Below, in pieces: positions 6,704 through 13,474 of a stretch of 13,474 bases of DNA. Source of the stretch: an uncultured Planctomycetaceae bacterium. GTDB lineage: Bacteria; Planctomycetota; Planctomycetia; Pirellulales; UBA1268. The notes below the pieces were generated by a model. It saw nothing but the letters and a program-made list of their open reading frames with translations, was not told the origin of the DNA and made no database searches. Position 1 is the first letter of the stretch. Every line of letters begins with the position of its first letter. Both the position numbers and the translations under genes were made by a program. The stretch lies in NCBI GenBank assembly GCA_903949225.1, contig CAJAYZ010000752.1, forward strand, positions 1 to 13,474, read 5' to 3'.

Positions 6704-9700
6704 TCAGTCTATCCGCTTTGGCGCCGACTCGGCCTTCCGTGCCCGCCATCCGTTGGCAATCCGGGCCGCCGCCGAACTCGCCTTGGCTCCGGCACCCCCG
6801 GGGATTCTCAAGGCTCCGGGGGCTGTGGCAGAGGCCGGTGCGGGATCCTCTGACTCCGTTGCCTCGTCGCCGGGCGGGGACGGGATCGGCTCAGCCTCGA
6901 CGTTGGGACGGGGAGCTGGGGGAGAGGGGAGTGTCCCGGCCGAGCCGGGTGCCTTGACTCCACGAACCATCTCCTTGGCCGGAACCGCCTGCGGGGCGTC
7001 CATCTCCTCGAGATGCTTGAGCCACTCCTCCGGCACCGCCGGAGGGAGGGGAAGCTCGTCCTCCGAGGCCCGTTCAGCGCAGGCAAACGGGGCGTCGACC
7101 CACATCCCGTCATCGGTCAGCTGCATGACGCCGAGTTGCTGGGAGAGCGAGGCCCGGGTGGCGAAGTAGTTGATCCAGATGCTCGTGAAGGCGTCCTGGG
7201 TGCTCCGCAAGTCGTTGTAGGCGAAGATCAGATTGAGCGTCGCGGTGGGGCCGAGCTGCCCGGCGGTGACATCGACGATGCCGGTCGGGCCCGGGGCCGG
7301 CAGCGGGGGCGCCGGCTGGCTGAGCGCGAGCCGTGTCTGATCGACGCGGCGGATGGCGATGATCAGAGCGCGGCGCTGGGTCTCGAGGTTGCGCTTGTCG
7401 AGATCGAGCTGCCGGAGCGACTGCCGTAGCGCCAGCTTGATCCGATCCTCGTACTGGATCTGCTGCCGCCGAACCTGCTGGTAGTCGAGGATCGCCTGGC
7501 GGAAGTTGTTGCGCTCGGTGAGCCGGGTGAACGGGGCATCGAACTGGACCCCCGCCGACATCGAGCCGGTCGGCGTCTGGAACTTCGCCGGATTGTTACC
7601 GACGGTGTTCAAGCCGCCATCAACGACGACGTCGAGCCCGGCGAGGAGCGACATGGCGTTGAACTGAATGAGACGCCACTGATCGACCAGCGCCGCCCGG
7701 TTGTTCATCCAATCGAGACGGTTGGCGCGGGCGATCTCGAAGGCGACGTCGGGATCGAGCGGCTCGACGTCCATCGTCACCGCCTCGATGCGGGCCCGCG
7801 CCTGAATGAGCGACATCTCGTCGACCGCCCCGGAAACGTCGCTGACGAGCTTGACGAACTTGTCGGAGGTCTCACGGAGGTTTTCCGGCGTGATCTGGTC
7901 GCGGAGCCGTTCCATCTCCGCTTCCGCCCGCCGGGCCCGTTCGACGAGCTTGTCGAGATCGTCGTCGAGGAGCTTCATCTCCCGGACGAACGTGTCGCGC
8001 TCGTTGGGCCGCATCCCCGCGAGCCTGCCGGCGGCATTCGTCCGCGCTAGCGCCAGGTCGGCGCCCACCGCCTTCGACTGCTCCTCGACCCGCTTCCGGA
8101 GGTCGGCGAGCCGGGCTACGCTCTCGGCGACGAGCTTCTCGTCGAGTTCGTCCTCCTCCGCCTCAGTCTCGGCATCGGCTTTCACGGATTCCTTCTTCCC
8201 GGCGCCGTCGTCTTCCTTCTCGGGATTGTCCTTCGCGACGGCATCCTCGGCCGGTTCGTCGCCTGCCGCGGTGGTCCGGTCGCCGGGATCCTCCTCGTCG
8301 GCCGCGTCGCCCTTCGCAGCCGGAGCCTTGATCTCCTCGGCGTCGCGGAGCGCCTCGTCGACGCGCGGGTCATCGATCTCTTTGAGATTCTCCTCATCGC
8401 CGAACGACCAGGTGGCGAGGAACTGGCCGAAGTCGTTTTGGAGCTTCTGGAGCTCGGGGCTGATGAACTGGAACGGCTTGATGAACGTCTCGTCGAGGGC
8501 CACTGCCGTGTCGGAGGGAAGACAGAGGACGTTGACCTTGTAGGCCTCGATCTGGTTGGTGAGCGACGTCTTCGCCTGGAGTAGCCCCGCCCGGCCGGTC
8601 TCGACGCTCTGACGGAGCTGATCGACCTGATCGAGGCCGACGAGGCCCGCTTCGAGGTTGGCATCGAGGAGGGCGAGGGCCCGTTCCTGGGCGAAGAGAT
8701 TCTGCTCGGCGTTGCGAATCTGCTGCCGGGTCTGGAGGAGGCCGAAGAATCCGCCGACGTTGCCGGCACCACCGCCGGCGAAGCCTGCACCGCCGGTGCC
8801 ACCACCGCCGACCTGGAGGCCGACGCCGTTGCCACCGAAGAACACGCCGCCGATGTTTCCAAAGCCACCGACGCCCGTGCCGGTGAACCCGGTGAAGCCG
8901 GTGCCGCCGAAGAAGCCGCCCCGGCGTTGGAGTTGCTGCGGCGTGCCGGCACCGAAGGCCACCTGGAGGAAGAAGCCCTGACGGTAGAACTGGAGCGTGC
9001 GGAGGTTCGCCAGGAGCGCCCGCTCGACGATCGTCAAAGGCTCCAGCGCGATCGACCGGCCGGCGCGTTGGAGGACAGGCTGGACGAAGTTGAAGTTCAC
9101 CAGCGACACGTTGGTGTATTTGTCAGGCCCGGCAAACTGCCACATGATCGAATTGACGACACCGACGACCATCGTGCCGGCGCTGGCGAAGTATCGGCGC
9201 GCTCGGAGGTTCGTGGCCGTCGCCCACGTCGTCGAGGCGCCGGCGGCATTGAGTGGCCCGCGGTTGGCGTAGGCGGTGTCGTTGCCGCCGAACAGTTGAA
9301 CATCGAACCGGAACCGCTCCGTGCTCACGTCGAGGGCCGAGAGGTAGAGCGTCTCGAGTTGATCCTGCCAATCGAGTGAGTTGAGATAGGCCAGGCGGAT
9401 CGCCGATTCGAGCGTCAGCTTGATCGCCCCGCCGTCGGTGATCTCGACCACTTCGGCGATCCGCGCCCGCCACTCGGGGTTGTCGAGCGTCGTCCGGTCA
9501 CCGTTGTTGTGCCACTGCTGCCAGCCCTTCTTCCCGTCGACACAGTGCATGTAGCGGTGCGACGTCGGATCGTCCGGGGGCATCGGCGGGAAGATCTGGT
9601 TGTAGACGTCATAGAACCGGCTTCGCTCGTCCTGCCGGACGTTGTAATTGACTGGCACCGCCCAGCGCGGATCGCACGACTTCTCCGCCAGGAGCGTGCT

Positions 9701-9820
9701 CACTTCCCGGTCCGCCTGCGTGTAATAGCGGCCGCGCGTGCAGCCTGCGGCCCCGCCGGCGAGGATCGCCACAGCGAGACAGAGGCGGGGAACGAAGCGG
9801 TGTGCTTGGCGGTTCGCCAT
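6704..9820 (-). CDS. Very long TolC-like outer-membrane factor, probable lipoprotein
   Basis: This 1038-residue protein is the probable outer-membrane exit duct of the pump; TolC-family members are usually 420-500 residues. The N-terminus is a lipoprotein-type signal with LAVAILAGGAAGC, predicted cleavage before Cys27. Next come a segment RYYTQADREVSTLLAEKSCD and PPMPPDDP/YMHCVDGKKGW, which resemble planctomycetal TolC-like proteins. Two related OEP-type repeats are visible: AIRLAYLNSLDWQDQ (140-154) and ARANRLDWMNNRAALVDQWR (697-716). Each is followed by beta segments and coiled-coil helices. A glycine-rich insert (289-361) and a strongly acidic linker (about 475-565) separate the repeats, and the C-terminal tail (about 910-1038) is Pro/Ala-rich. 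I chose the ATG at 9820 because it gives the signal peptide directly; a TTG at 9859 is in frame but less likely. No strong ribosome-binding site is seen. It is the first gene of the export operon. Confidence 0.88.
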   Translation of the reverse strand: MANRQAHRFVPRLCLAVAILAGGAAGCTRGRYYTQADREVSTLLAEKSCDPRWAVPVNYNVRQDERSRFYDVYNQIFPPMPPDDPTSHRYMHCVDGKKGWQQWHNNGDRTTLDNPEWRARIAEVVEITDGGAIKLTLESAIRLAYLNSLDWQDQLETLYLSALDVSTERFRFDVQLFGGNDTAYANRGPLNAAGASTTWATATNLRARRYFASAGTMVVGVVNSIMWQFAGPDKYTNVSLVNFNFVQPVLQRAGRSIALEPLTIVERALLANLRTLQFYRQGFFLQVAFGAGTPQQLQRRGGFFGGTGFTGFTGTGVGGFGNIGGVFFGGNGVGLQVGGGGTGGAGFAGGGAGNVGGFFGLLQTRQQIRNAEQNLFAQERALALLDANLEAGLVGLDQVDQLRQSVETGRAGLLQAKTSLTNQIEAYKVNVLCLPSDTAVALDETFIKPFQFISPELQKLQNDFGQFLATWSFGDEENLKEIDDPRVDEALRDAEEIKAPAAKGDAADEEDPGDRTTAAGDEPAEDAVAKDNPEKEDDGAGKKESVKADAETEAEEDELDEKLVAESVARLADLRKRVEEQSKAVGADLALARTNAAGRLAGMRPNERDTFVREMKLLDDDLDKLVERARRAEAEMERLRDQITPENLRETSDKFVKLVSDVSGAVDEMSLIQARARIEAVTMDVEPLDPDVAFEIARANRLDWMNNRAALVDQWRLIQFNAMSLLAGLDVVVDGGLNTVGNNPAKFQTPTGSMSAGVQFDAPFTRLTERNNFRQAILDYQQVRRQQIQYEDRIKLALRQSLRQLDLDKRNLETQRRALIIAIRRVDQTRLALSQPAPPLPAPGPTGIVDVTAGQLGPTATLNLIFAYNDLRSTQDAFTSIWINYFATRASLSQQLGVMQLTDDGMWVDAPFACAERASEDELPLPPAVPEEWLKHLEEMDAPQAVPAKEMVRGVKAPGSAGTLPSPPAPRPNVEAEPIPSPPGDEATESEDPAPASATAPGALRIPGGAGAKASSAAARIANGWRARKAESAPKRID

Positions 9821-9877
9821 GACCGGTGGATCCAGGCCCCCCTGGTTCGCGGCCGTCAACGGTATCCGGGGGCAAAC

Positions 9878-9940
9878 GAACCGCTCCCCGGGGCATCAGG
9901 GAAATTATCGACCCGGCCGATCATCCGACTTGAGCGGTTC
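9878..9940. repeat. 9-bp inverted repeat flanking the putative -10 box
   Basis: GAACCGCTC (9878-9886) and GAGCGGTTC (9932-9940) are exact reverse complements separated by 45 bp. The midpoint is 9909, at the edge of the GATAAT box. The arms are 54 bp apart centre to centre, close to five helical turns, which fits two half-sites on the same DNA face. This could be an operator pair; chance is not excluded in GC-rich DNA. Confidence 0.5.
9904..9909 (-). promoter_or_regulatory. Possible -10 box (GATAAT) of the export operon
   Basis: GATAAT on the minus strand is the most AT-rich hexamer upstream of the outer-membrane-factor gene and differs from TATAAT at one position. No good -35 hexamer is found 16-18 bp upstream (CAAGTC or TCAAGT at best). 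The site lies near the middle of the 9-bp inverted repeat described separately. Initiation near 9898 would give a leader of about 78 nt. Confidence 0.3.
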
Positions 9941-10052
9941 TGCCGACTGCTCAACCTGCGTCGATTTTGCCGACCGGGCTGGAAAGTTCGCTCAGGCGGC
10001 AGGGACAACTCGACCGATACCTTTTCCCAGGGAGCTTCGTGCCCCCCCTGGC

Positions 10053-10112
10053 CCAAGCGTGCCAACTGGGCCCAACTGAGCCCAACTGGTCCAAGTTCGT
10101 CACGTCATCCAA
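10053..10112 (+). repeat. Helically phased CCAA / CCAACTG array upstream of the BBP7 gene
   Basis: CCAACTG occurs at 10062, 10072 and 10082, exactly 10 bp apart. Further CCAA elements lie at 10053, 10091 and 10109, so the spacing is 9, 10, 10, 9 and 18 bp. The repeated unit is close to CCCAACTGRG. Adjacent units form the palindrome TGGGCCCA (10067-10074). The array ends 40 bp before the BBP7 start. One turn of the helix per unit suggests cooperative protein binding or local repeat expansion. I cannot name a regulator. Confidence 0.65.
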
Positions 10113-10151
10113 CGTGCTGCCCGGTGGATCGCCGGTGGAATCCGAGGCGAT

Positions 10152-11753
10152 ATGAGCCAAGCCAGCCGCCCTCGAAACACCCGGTCTCTCCGGTGCCTGC
10201 TCGCCTCCACGGCCCTGGCATTGCTCGCGTTTCCTGCCCCGGCGGCCCAGCCCGCCGCCACACCGACGCCGGCATCATCAGCCCCGGCAACGCCGGCCCG
10301 CGAACGGCTCACCGACCAGGGAGCCGCACCGGAGCGGCAGCCAGAGGCTCGCGATCCGCTGGGGTATCCCGAATCGATTGGCGACGGACCGTCGGTTCTC
10401 CCGGCCTTCCCCCGCCGCGTTGACGACCTCCAGCAGGTGCCGGGCGGACTCGACCCGAACCGGGCCCCAGAGCATGCCGAGGATCCCGACGGCCTCCTCG
10501 CCTGGTTTCAGGAACCTTTTCCCGCCTCCCCCTGCGACCGCAATCTCCTCGACCCCGCCTGGATGGGCCCTGGCGAATACGCCTACCACAAGTCGGGCCG
10601 TCGCTGTTGGTGTTCGCGCGACCACACGCGCATGTTCCGCATGAACTACATGGGAAGGCTGTGGCTGGCGCCGGAGCTGCTCTTCTGGTCAACCTCCGGA
10701 AACTCGCTGCCGGCGCTCGTCACGTCGAGCCCCGCAGGCACGCCGGCCGCCCAGGCGGGCGTCGTCGGCCAGCCCGGCACGACGATCCTCTCTGGCAACG
10801 ACTGGGCCCCCGGCACGTTCCGACCGGGCGGACGGATCACCGTCGGCTACTGGCTCGATCCGACGCAGCATGACGGGATCGACGCGCAGTACTTCCAACT
10901 CGCCGACGCCACGTCGACCGGCACCTTCACCAATCAGGGCGGAGCGGTGCTCCTCGCTCGGCCCTACGTCGATGCCACGACCGGCCAGCAGGCCTCGGTA
11001 CTCCTCCCGCCACCGAACACGCTTCCGGCCGACCCCGCCCTCCTTTCCCGCGCGATCACGGCGACGCAGGACACCTCATGGCAGGGGTTCGATCTCCTCT
11101 ACCGGCGGTCGCTGAGCTGCGATCTCCTCCACCGCCGCTGGCTTGTCGGCGGCTACCGCTTCCTCCAGCTCAACGACAACCTCTCGGTCATCGACCAGTC
11201 GACCGTCTCGACCGGGAGCCCCGGCGGCTTCCCATCGACCTCGATCCTGGCCACCGATCTGTTCAGTGCCCGGACGCAGTTTCACGGCGGCGAGTTGGGG
11301 CTGATCGAGAAGTGGTGGTACGACCGCTGGGGCTTCCAGCTCCTCGGCAAGATGGCCCTCGGTGGGAGCTTCTACGACACCGACATCGGCGGAATGACGA
11401 CGACGACCGTCACCCCGTCAGCCGGCGGCATTCCGACGGCTACGTCGACTGCCGGCAGCGTCCTCTCCCAGCCGACAAACATCGGTAACTACGGCTCGTC
11501 GTCGTTCGCTGCCGTCGGCGAGCTCGGTGCCACGGTTGATTGGGCGATCTGGTCGCAGTGCCGTCTGTCGGTCGGGTACACGTTCCTGTGGTGGTCGCAG
11601 GTGGCCCGCGCCGCCGCGCAGGTCGATCCGTCGGTCAACCCGACGCAGTTCCCCCCCGGCACGCTCTCTGGCGCGGCGGCTCCCGCCTACAACCTCCGCA
11701 CGACCGACTTCTGGGGGCAGGGGTTGAATCTGGGATTTGAATACCAGTTTTGA
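10152..11753 (+). CDS. BBP7-family outer-membrane beta-barrel protein
   Basis: This 533-residue protein fits the putative beta-barrel porin-7 family (PF07585, BBP7), which is expanded in planctomycetes. A signal peptide (RSLRCLLASTALALLAFPAPAAQ, cut about residue 32) is followed by a Pro/Ala-rich spacer (33-75). Next is a Cys-containing segment (Cys128, Cys152, Cys154) and then the barrel starting around 165 with GRLWLAPELLFWSTSG. Recurrent alternating aromatic strands follow, such as GGRITVGYWLD, HRRWLVGGYRFLQL and DWAIWSQCRLSVGYTFLWWS. The last residue is Phe (LNLGFEYQF), as expected of a BAM-inserted outer-membrane protein. The ATG at 10152 has GAGG at 10144-10147 with a 4-nt spacer. Its substrate or pore function is not known. 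It is divergent from the export operon across a 331-bp region, so shared regulation is possible but unproven. Confidence 0.9.
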   Translation: MSQASRPRNTRSLRCLLASTALALLAFPAPAAQPAATPTPASSAPATPARERLTDQGAAPERQPEARDPLGYPESIGDGPSVLPAFPRRVDDLQQVPGGLDPNRAPEHAEDPDGLLAWFQEPFPASPCDRNLLDPAWMGPGEYAYHKSGRRCWCSRDHTRMFRMNYMGRLWLAPELLFWSTSGNSLPALVTSSPAGTPAAQAGVVGQPGTTILSGNDWAPGTFRPGGRITVGYWLDPTQHDGIDAQYFQLADATSTGTFTNQGGAVLLARPYVDATTGQQASVLLPPPNTLPADPALLSRAITATQDTSWQGFDLLYRRSLSCDLLHRRWLVGGYRFLQLNDNLSVIDQSTVSTGSPGGFPSTSILATDLFSARTQFHGGELGLIEKWWYDRWGFQLLGKMALGGSFYDTDIGGMTTTTVTPSAGGIPTATSTAGSVLSQPTNIGNYGSSSFAAVGELGATVDWAIWSQCRLSVGYTFLWWSQVARAAAQVDPSVNPTQFPPGTLSGAAAPAYNLRTTDFWGQGLNLGFEYQF

Positions 11754-11769
11754 CGCCGTGTCCGCTCCG

Positions 11770-12189
11770 CTACTGGACTCGAACCCAGTTGATCGTCTTC
11801 GAGAAGACGCCACTCCCGGCGACCATGTCGAGCCCGGCCGGGGTCATGCGGACCGTCATCGGCATGAACTTCCCCTGCTTGAGGGCGAAGACCTCGCCGT
11901 GCCAGGTGCCCATCGCCGGATCGTAGACGAGGCCGCGGATCAGTTCGCGGTTGATCATCTGCTGATCGGGCGCCTGGACGATCGCGCCGAGATACTGGCC
12001 GTTGTTGGCGAAGATCCGCACTGTCACGTCTTGGTCTGTCGGCCGCCAGTCACCGACGATTCTGTCGCCGGCCCCCTGCTGCACCGGGGGAGCCGCCACG
12101 GTCGGCCTAGCCCAGACCGCTCCGGCGGCAAGCATCCCGGCGGCGATGCCGACCGAAGCCACGATCGAGAAGAGATTCGGGCGTTGCAT
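11770..12189 (-). CDS. Small exported DUF2147-like protein
   Basis: This 139-residue protein has an N-terminal signal-type hydrophobic segment (about 8-26, cut near WARPTVAA). A short domain follows that resembles DUF2147: GDRIVGDWRPTDQDVTVRIF (41-60), then NGQYLGAIV (63-71), DPAMGTWHGEVFALKQGKF (90-108), MPMTVRMTPAGLDMVA and a final W-x-R. DUF2147 proteins are small secreted or periplasmic proteins of unknown function, often with a WxR-type end. The ATG at 12189 is supported by AAGGA (12198-12202) with an 8-nt spacer. The gene lies 96 bp downstream of the DTW-domain gene on the same strand and converges with the BBP7 gene across 16 bp. Domain assignment is by eye and should be checked with a profile search. 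Confidence 0.8.
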   Translation of the reverse strand: MQRPNLFSIVASVGIAAGMLAAGAVWARPTVAAPPVQQGAGDRIVGDWRPTDQDVTVRIFANNGQYLGAIVQAPDQQMINRELIRGLVYDPAMGTWHGEVFALKQGKFMPMTVRMTPAGLDMVAGSGVFSKTINWVRVQ

Positions 12190-12242
12190 CGGCGTGGTCC
12201 TTGGCGGAAGTGCGGGTATGGCGAGGAGAGAGGTAGGGGAGT

Positions 12243-12279
12243 CGCCGGCACGACAGCAACCCCACTTTCCCAGCCGGCG
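12243..12279 (-). terminator. 7-bp stem-loop after the DTW-domain gene
   Basis: CGCCGGC (12243-12249) and GCCGGCG (12273-12279) are exact complements around a 23-nt loop, seven bases after the stop of the DTW gene in the minus direction. No T-run follows, so intrinsic termination is uncertain. In such GC-rich DNA a stem of this size may also be accidental. Confidence 0.25.
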
Positions 12280-12285
12280 CCTCCG

Positions 12286-13011
12286 TTATCCCGGCCGGCG
12301 GGCCTCGAGCGCCGCAAGGATCGCGGGGATCGCCGCGGTCAGAGGGGATTCGGCCAGGTAGGCCTCCGCTCGGGCGACCTTGCCGCGAGCCCGGAGCGTC
12401 GCCCAGACATGGAGCTCGAAGTGGAGACGGAGTCGCTCGGCGGCGGCAGTCTCCCCGAGCACCCCAAGGATCGCCCCACAGGCCTCGGCAGTTGACAGCT
12501 GCCCCGGCGCGGGGGCCTCGCGGATCCAGAATCGCCCTGGCGCGATCCCCGCCAGGCGGACGACGCGGATCGGCGCCGTCCCCTCCCGAGCGGCCGTCCC
12601 CGCCGCCGCGTTGACGAGGCGGAGCATCTCACCCGCCTCGCGCCAGTTGCCATCGAGGAGCACCACCTGCATCGGCAGGGGGCGCGAGGTGAGCGGCATC
12701 TCGACGCCGACCGGTTCCCCCTGCGGATGGAGCACCCAGCATTCGTGGCCAGGGCGGAGGAGCGCCGGCGGAAGAGCGGGGGATTCCCGGCTGCACGGAT
12801 CGGGGCGGTGGATGTGGAGCCGGGCACCACAGATCGCCCGCGCCAGCAGCGCCCCAGTGCTCGACGGTCGCCACTGCTCACGCCGATGGATGAGGATGTC
12901 GACGGCTGCGCCAGTGACGACCGATGGCAGCGCCCCGCACACACACCAGCGGGGCGGTAATCGGCACCCGTCGCACCGTCCGGTGCCTGCGAGAACCACG
13001 CTCCGTGCCAT
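12286..13011 (-). CDS. DTW-domain protein, probable tRNA-uridine aminocarboxypropyltransferase (TapT-like)
   Basis: DTW-domain enzymes of the TapT/YfiP type transfer an aminocarboxypropyl group from S-adenosylmethionine to tRNA uridine (acp3U). This 241-residue protein has the zinc-type cysteine set RCDGC...RWCVCGALP (Cys13, Cys16, Cys23, Cys25), then HRREQWRPSSTGALLARAI (42-60), the core VVLLDGNWREAGEML (116-130) and the family-like PGRFWIREAPAPGQLSTAEA (158-177). The motif that names the family, Asp-Thr-Trp, reads Asp-Gly-Asn-Trp here. The ATG at 13011 is chosen because AAGGAG (13020-13025) sits 8 nt upstream. An ATG at 13038 would add nine residues but has no comparable site. It is cytoplasmic. 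Family membership is good; the exact tRNA target is inferred only from known members. Confidence 0.86.
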   Translation of the reverse strand: MARSVVLAGTGRCDGCRLPPRWCVCGALPSVVTGAAVDILIHRREQWRPSSTGALLARAICGARLHIHRPDPCSRESPALPPALLRPGHECWVLHPQGEPVGVEMPLTSRPLPMQVVLLDGNWREAGEMLRLVNAAAGTAAREGTAPIRVVRLAGIAPGRFWIREAPAPGQLSTAEACGAILGVLGETAAAERLRLHFELHVWATLRARGKVARAEAYLAESPLTAAIPAILAALEARRPG

Positions 13012-13463
13012 GCTGTCTGCTCCTTCGAAGCCGATCATCCCAGCCGATCAACGCCCCCCAGGGCGCTGCACGCGGCGTGGTTCCGGACCCTTGAGTCTCT
13101 CGCGCCCCGGAGAAAACCCAGGGTGCAAAAGAACGACGGCCGACGGCACACCAGACACTCCGATTGTCAGGGCGGAATGGAGCCAGATGTGCCGCCGACC
13201 GGCGTGGATCGGCAGAAAGAGGGGGATGGCGTGAGGAGGCGAGAAGGCCTCGGGTGGGAATGAGGTGGGAATCAAACCCGGGAGACAGAGGGCAGAACCA
13301 CTCTTGGGCTCCGTCCCACGGACGAGTTCCGGGTGATCTGGGGGGTGGGTGCAGTCGCGCGGTCGGAAATCAAAAGCCCTCGGGGCTGCCCCATTGTGCA
13401 AGACCGAATGCTCCTCCGTCCAGAGCGTTGCGTCAGCAGCCAGGGAATCAGAGCAGCCCGGCC
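13012..13463. other. Non-coding stretch without a supported gene
   Basis: Apart from the start region of the DTW gene I see no gene. A minus-strand frame stays open from the contig end to 13048, but its residues (many Pro, Arg, Gly, His) lack domain, signal or ribosome-binding support. Short repeats are present: GCCGATCA at 13030 and 13043, and GGTGGGAAT at 13253 and 13264. Confidence 0.5.
13371..13387 (-). terminator. Weak intrinsic terminator candidate (minus strand)
   Basis: On the minus strand, AGCCC (13387-13383) and GGGCT (13379-13375) form a 5-bp stem with a 3-nt loop. Together with the last stem base this gives a run of four T, followed by GATTT. This layout matches a small intrinsic terminator for a minus-strand gene lying beyond 13463. 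The stem is short, so the call is tentative. Confidence 0.3.
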
Positions 13464-13474
13464 AGATCGGAAGA
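13464..13474 (+). other. Probable Illumina adapter remnant at contig end
   Basis: The final 11 bases read AGATCGGAAGA, identical to the first 11 bases of the common Illumina TruSeq-type adapter. An exact match ending precisely at the last base is far more likely to be untrimmed adapter read-through than genomic sequence. These bases should not be used for annotation. Confidence 0.88.

Noticed and set aside
8200..8950. Long plus-strand Ser- and Pro-rich open frames opposite the outer-membrane factor
   Set aside because: They are mirror images of the acidic and Gly-rich codons on the minus strand and have no independent start signals or motifs.
13264..13290. T-arm-like sequence (GGGTTTGATTCCC on the minus strand) suggesting a tRNA
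   Set aside because: The invariant C of the T-loop is replaced, only three stem pairs form, and no acceptor, D or anticodon arms can be folded around it.
13048..13463. Minus-strand frame open from the contig end to 13048, with a possible TTG start at 13401
   Set aside because: It has no ribosome-binding site, a Pro/Arg/Gly/His-rich composition and no recognisable motif. Open frames of this length are common by chance at this GC content.

Overview
The window looks like one complete contig from a high-GC planctomycete, probably of the Pirellulales type. This rests on the PF07585-type (BBP7) beta-barrel protein, a family expanded in that phylum, and on the N-terminal sequence of the long TolC-like protein (Tyr-Tyr-x-x-Ala-Asp-Arg-Glu-Val, then a PPMPPDDP/YMHCVDGKKGW stretch), which I associate with planctomycetal outer-membrane factors. 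The last 11 bases match the start of a standard Illumina adapter exactly, so the right edge is very probably an untrimmed assembly end. The left edge cuts through deoC.

Layout: (1) 1-1494, minus strand: a sugar phosphate isomerase/epimerase-type TIM barrel and then deoxyribose-phosphate aldolase (partial). They overlap by four bases (ATGA) and have a candidate promoter upstream. (2) 1764-2705, plus strand: a 67-residue protein of unknown function, a 38-nt two-tier hairpin, and an exported thioredoxin/redoxin-like protein with a CNGC site. (3) 2712-9820, minus strand: a four-gene tripartite export operon in the order outer-membrane factor, membrane-fusion protein, MacB-type permease, MacB/LolD-type ATPase. 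(4) A 331-bp divergent intergenic region with a 9-bp inverted repeat around a GATAAT box and a 10-bp-phased CCAACTG array. (5) 10152-11753, plus strand: the BBP7 barrel protein. (6) 11770-13011, minus strand: a small exported DUF2147-like protein and a DTW-domain protein (TapT-like). (7) 13012-13463: no gene that I can support.

How the genes fit together: the four-gene operon encodes everything expected of a MacAB-TolC-like pump that takes a substrate from the inner membrane or periplasm across the outer membrane. What is unusual is the outer-membrane factor, at 1038 residues with a glycine-rich insert and a long acidic linker between two TolC-like repeats, and the fusion protein, with an 88-residue Gly/Pro/Ala tail resembling collagen. 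The first cluster belongs to deoxynucleoside or sugar catabolism. The remaining genes are envelope or RNA-modification housekeeping genes with no evident link to the pump. I did not find a clearly new defence or mobile system. The most original parts are the modified exporter and the two intergenic signal arrays next to it.
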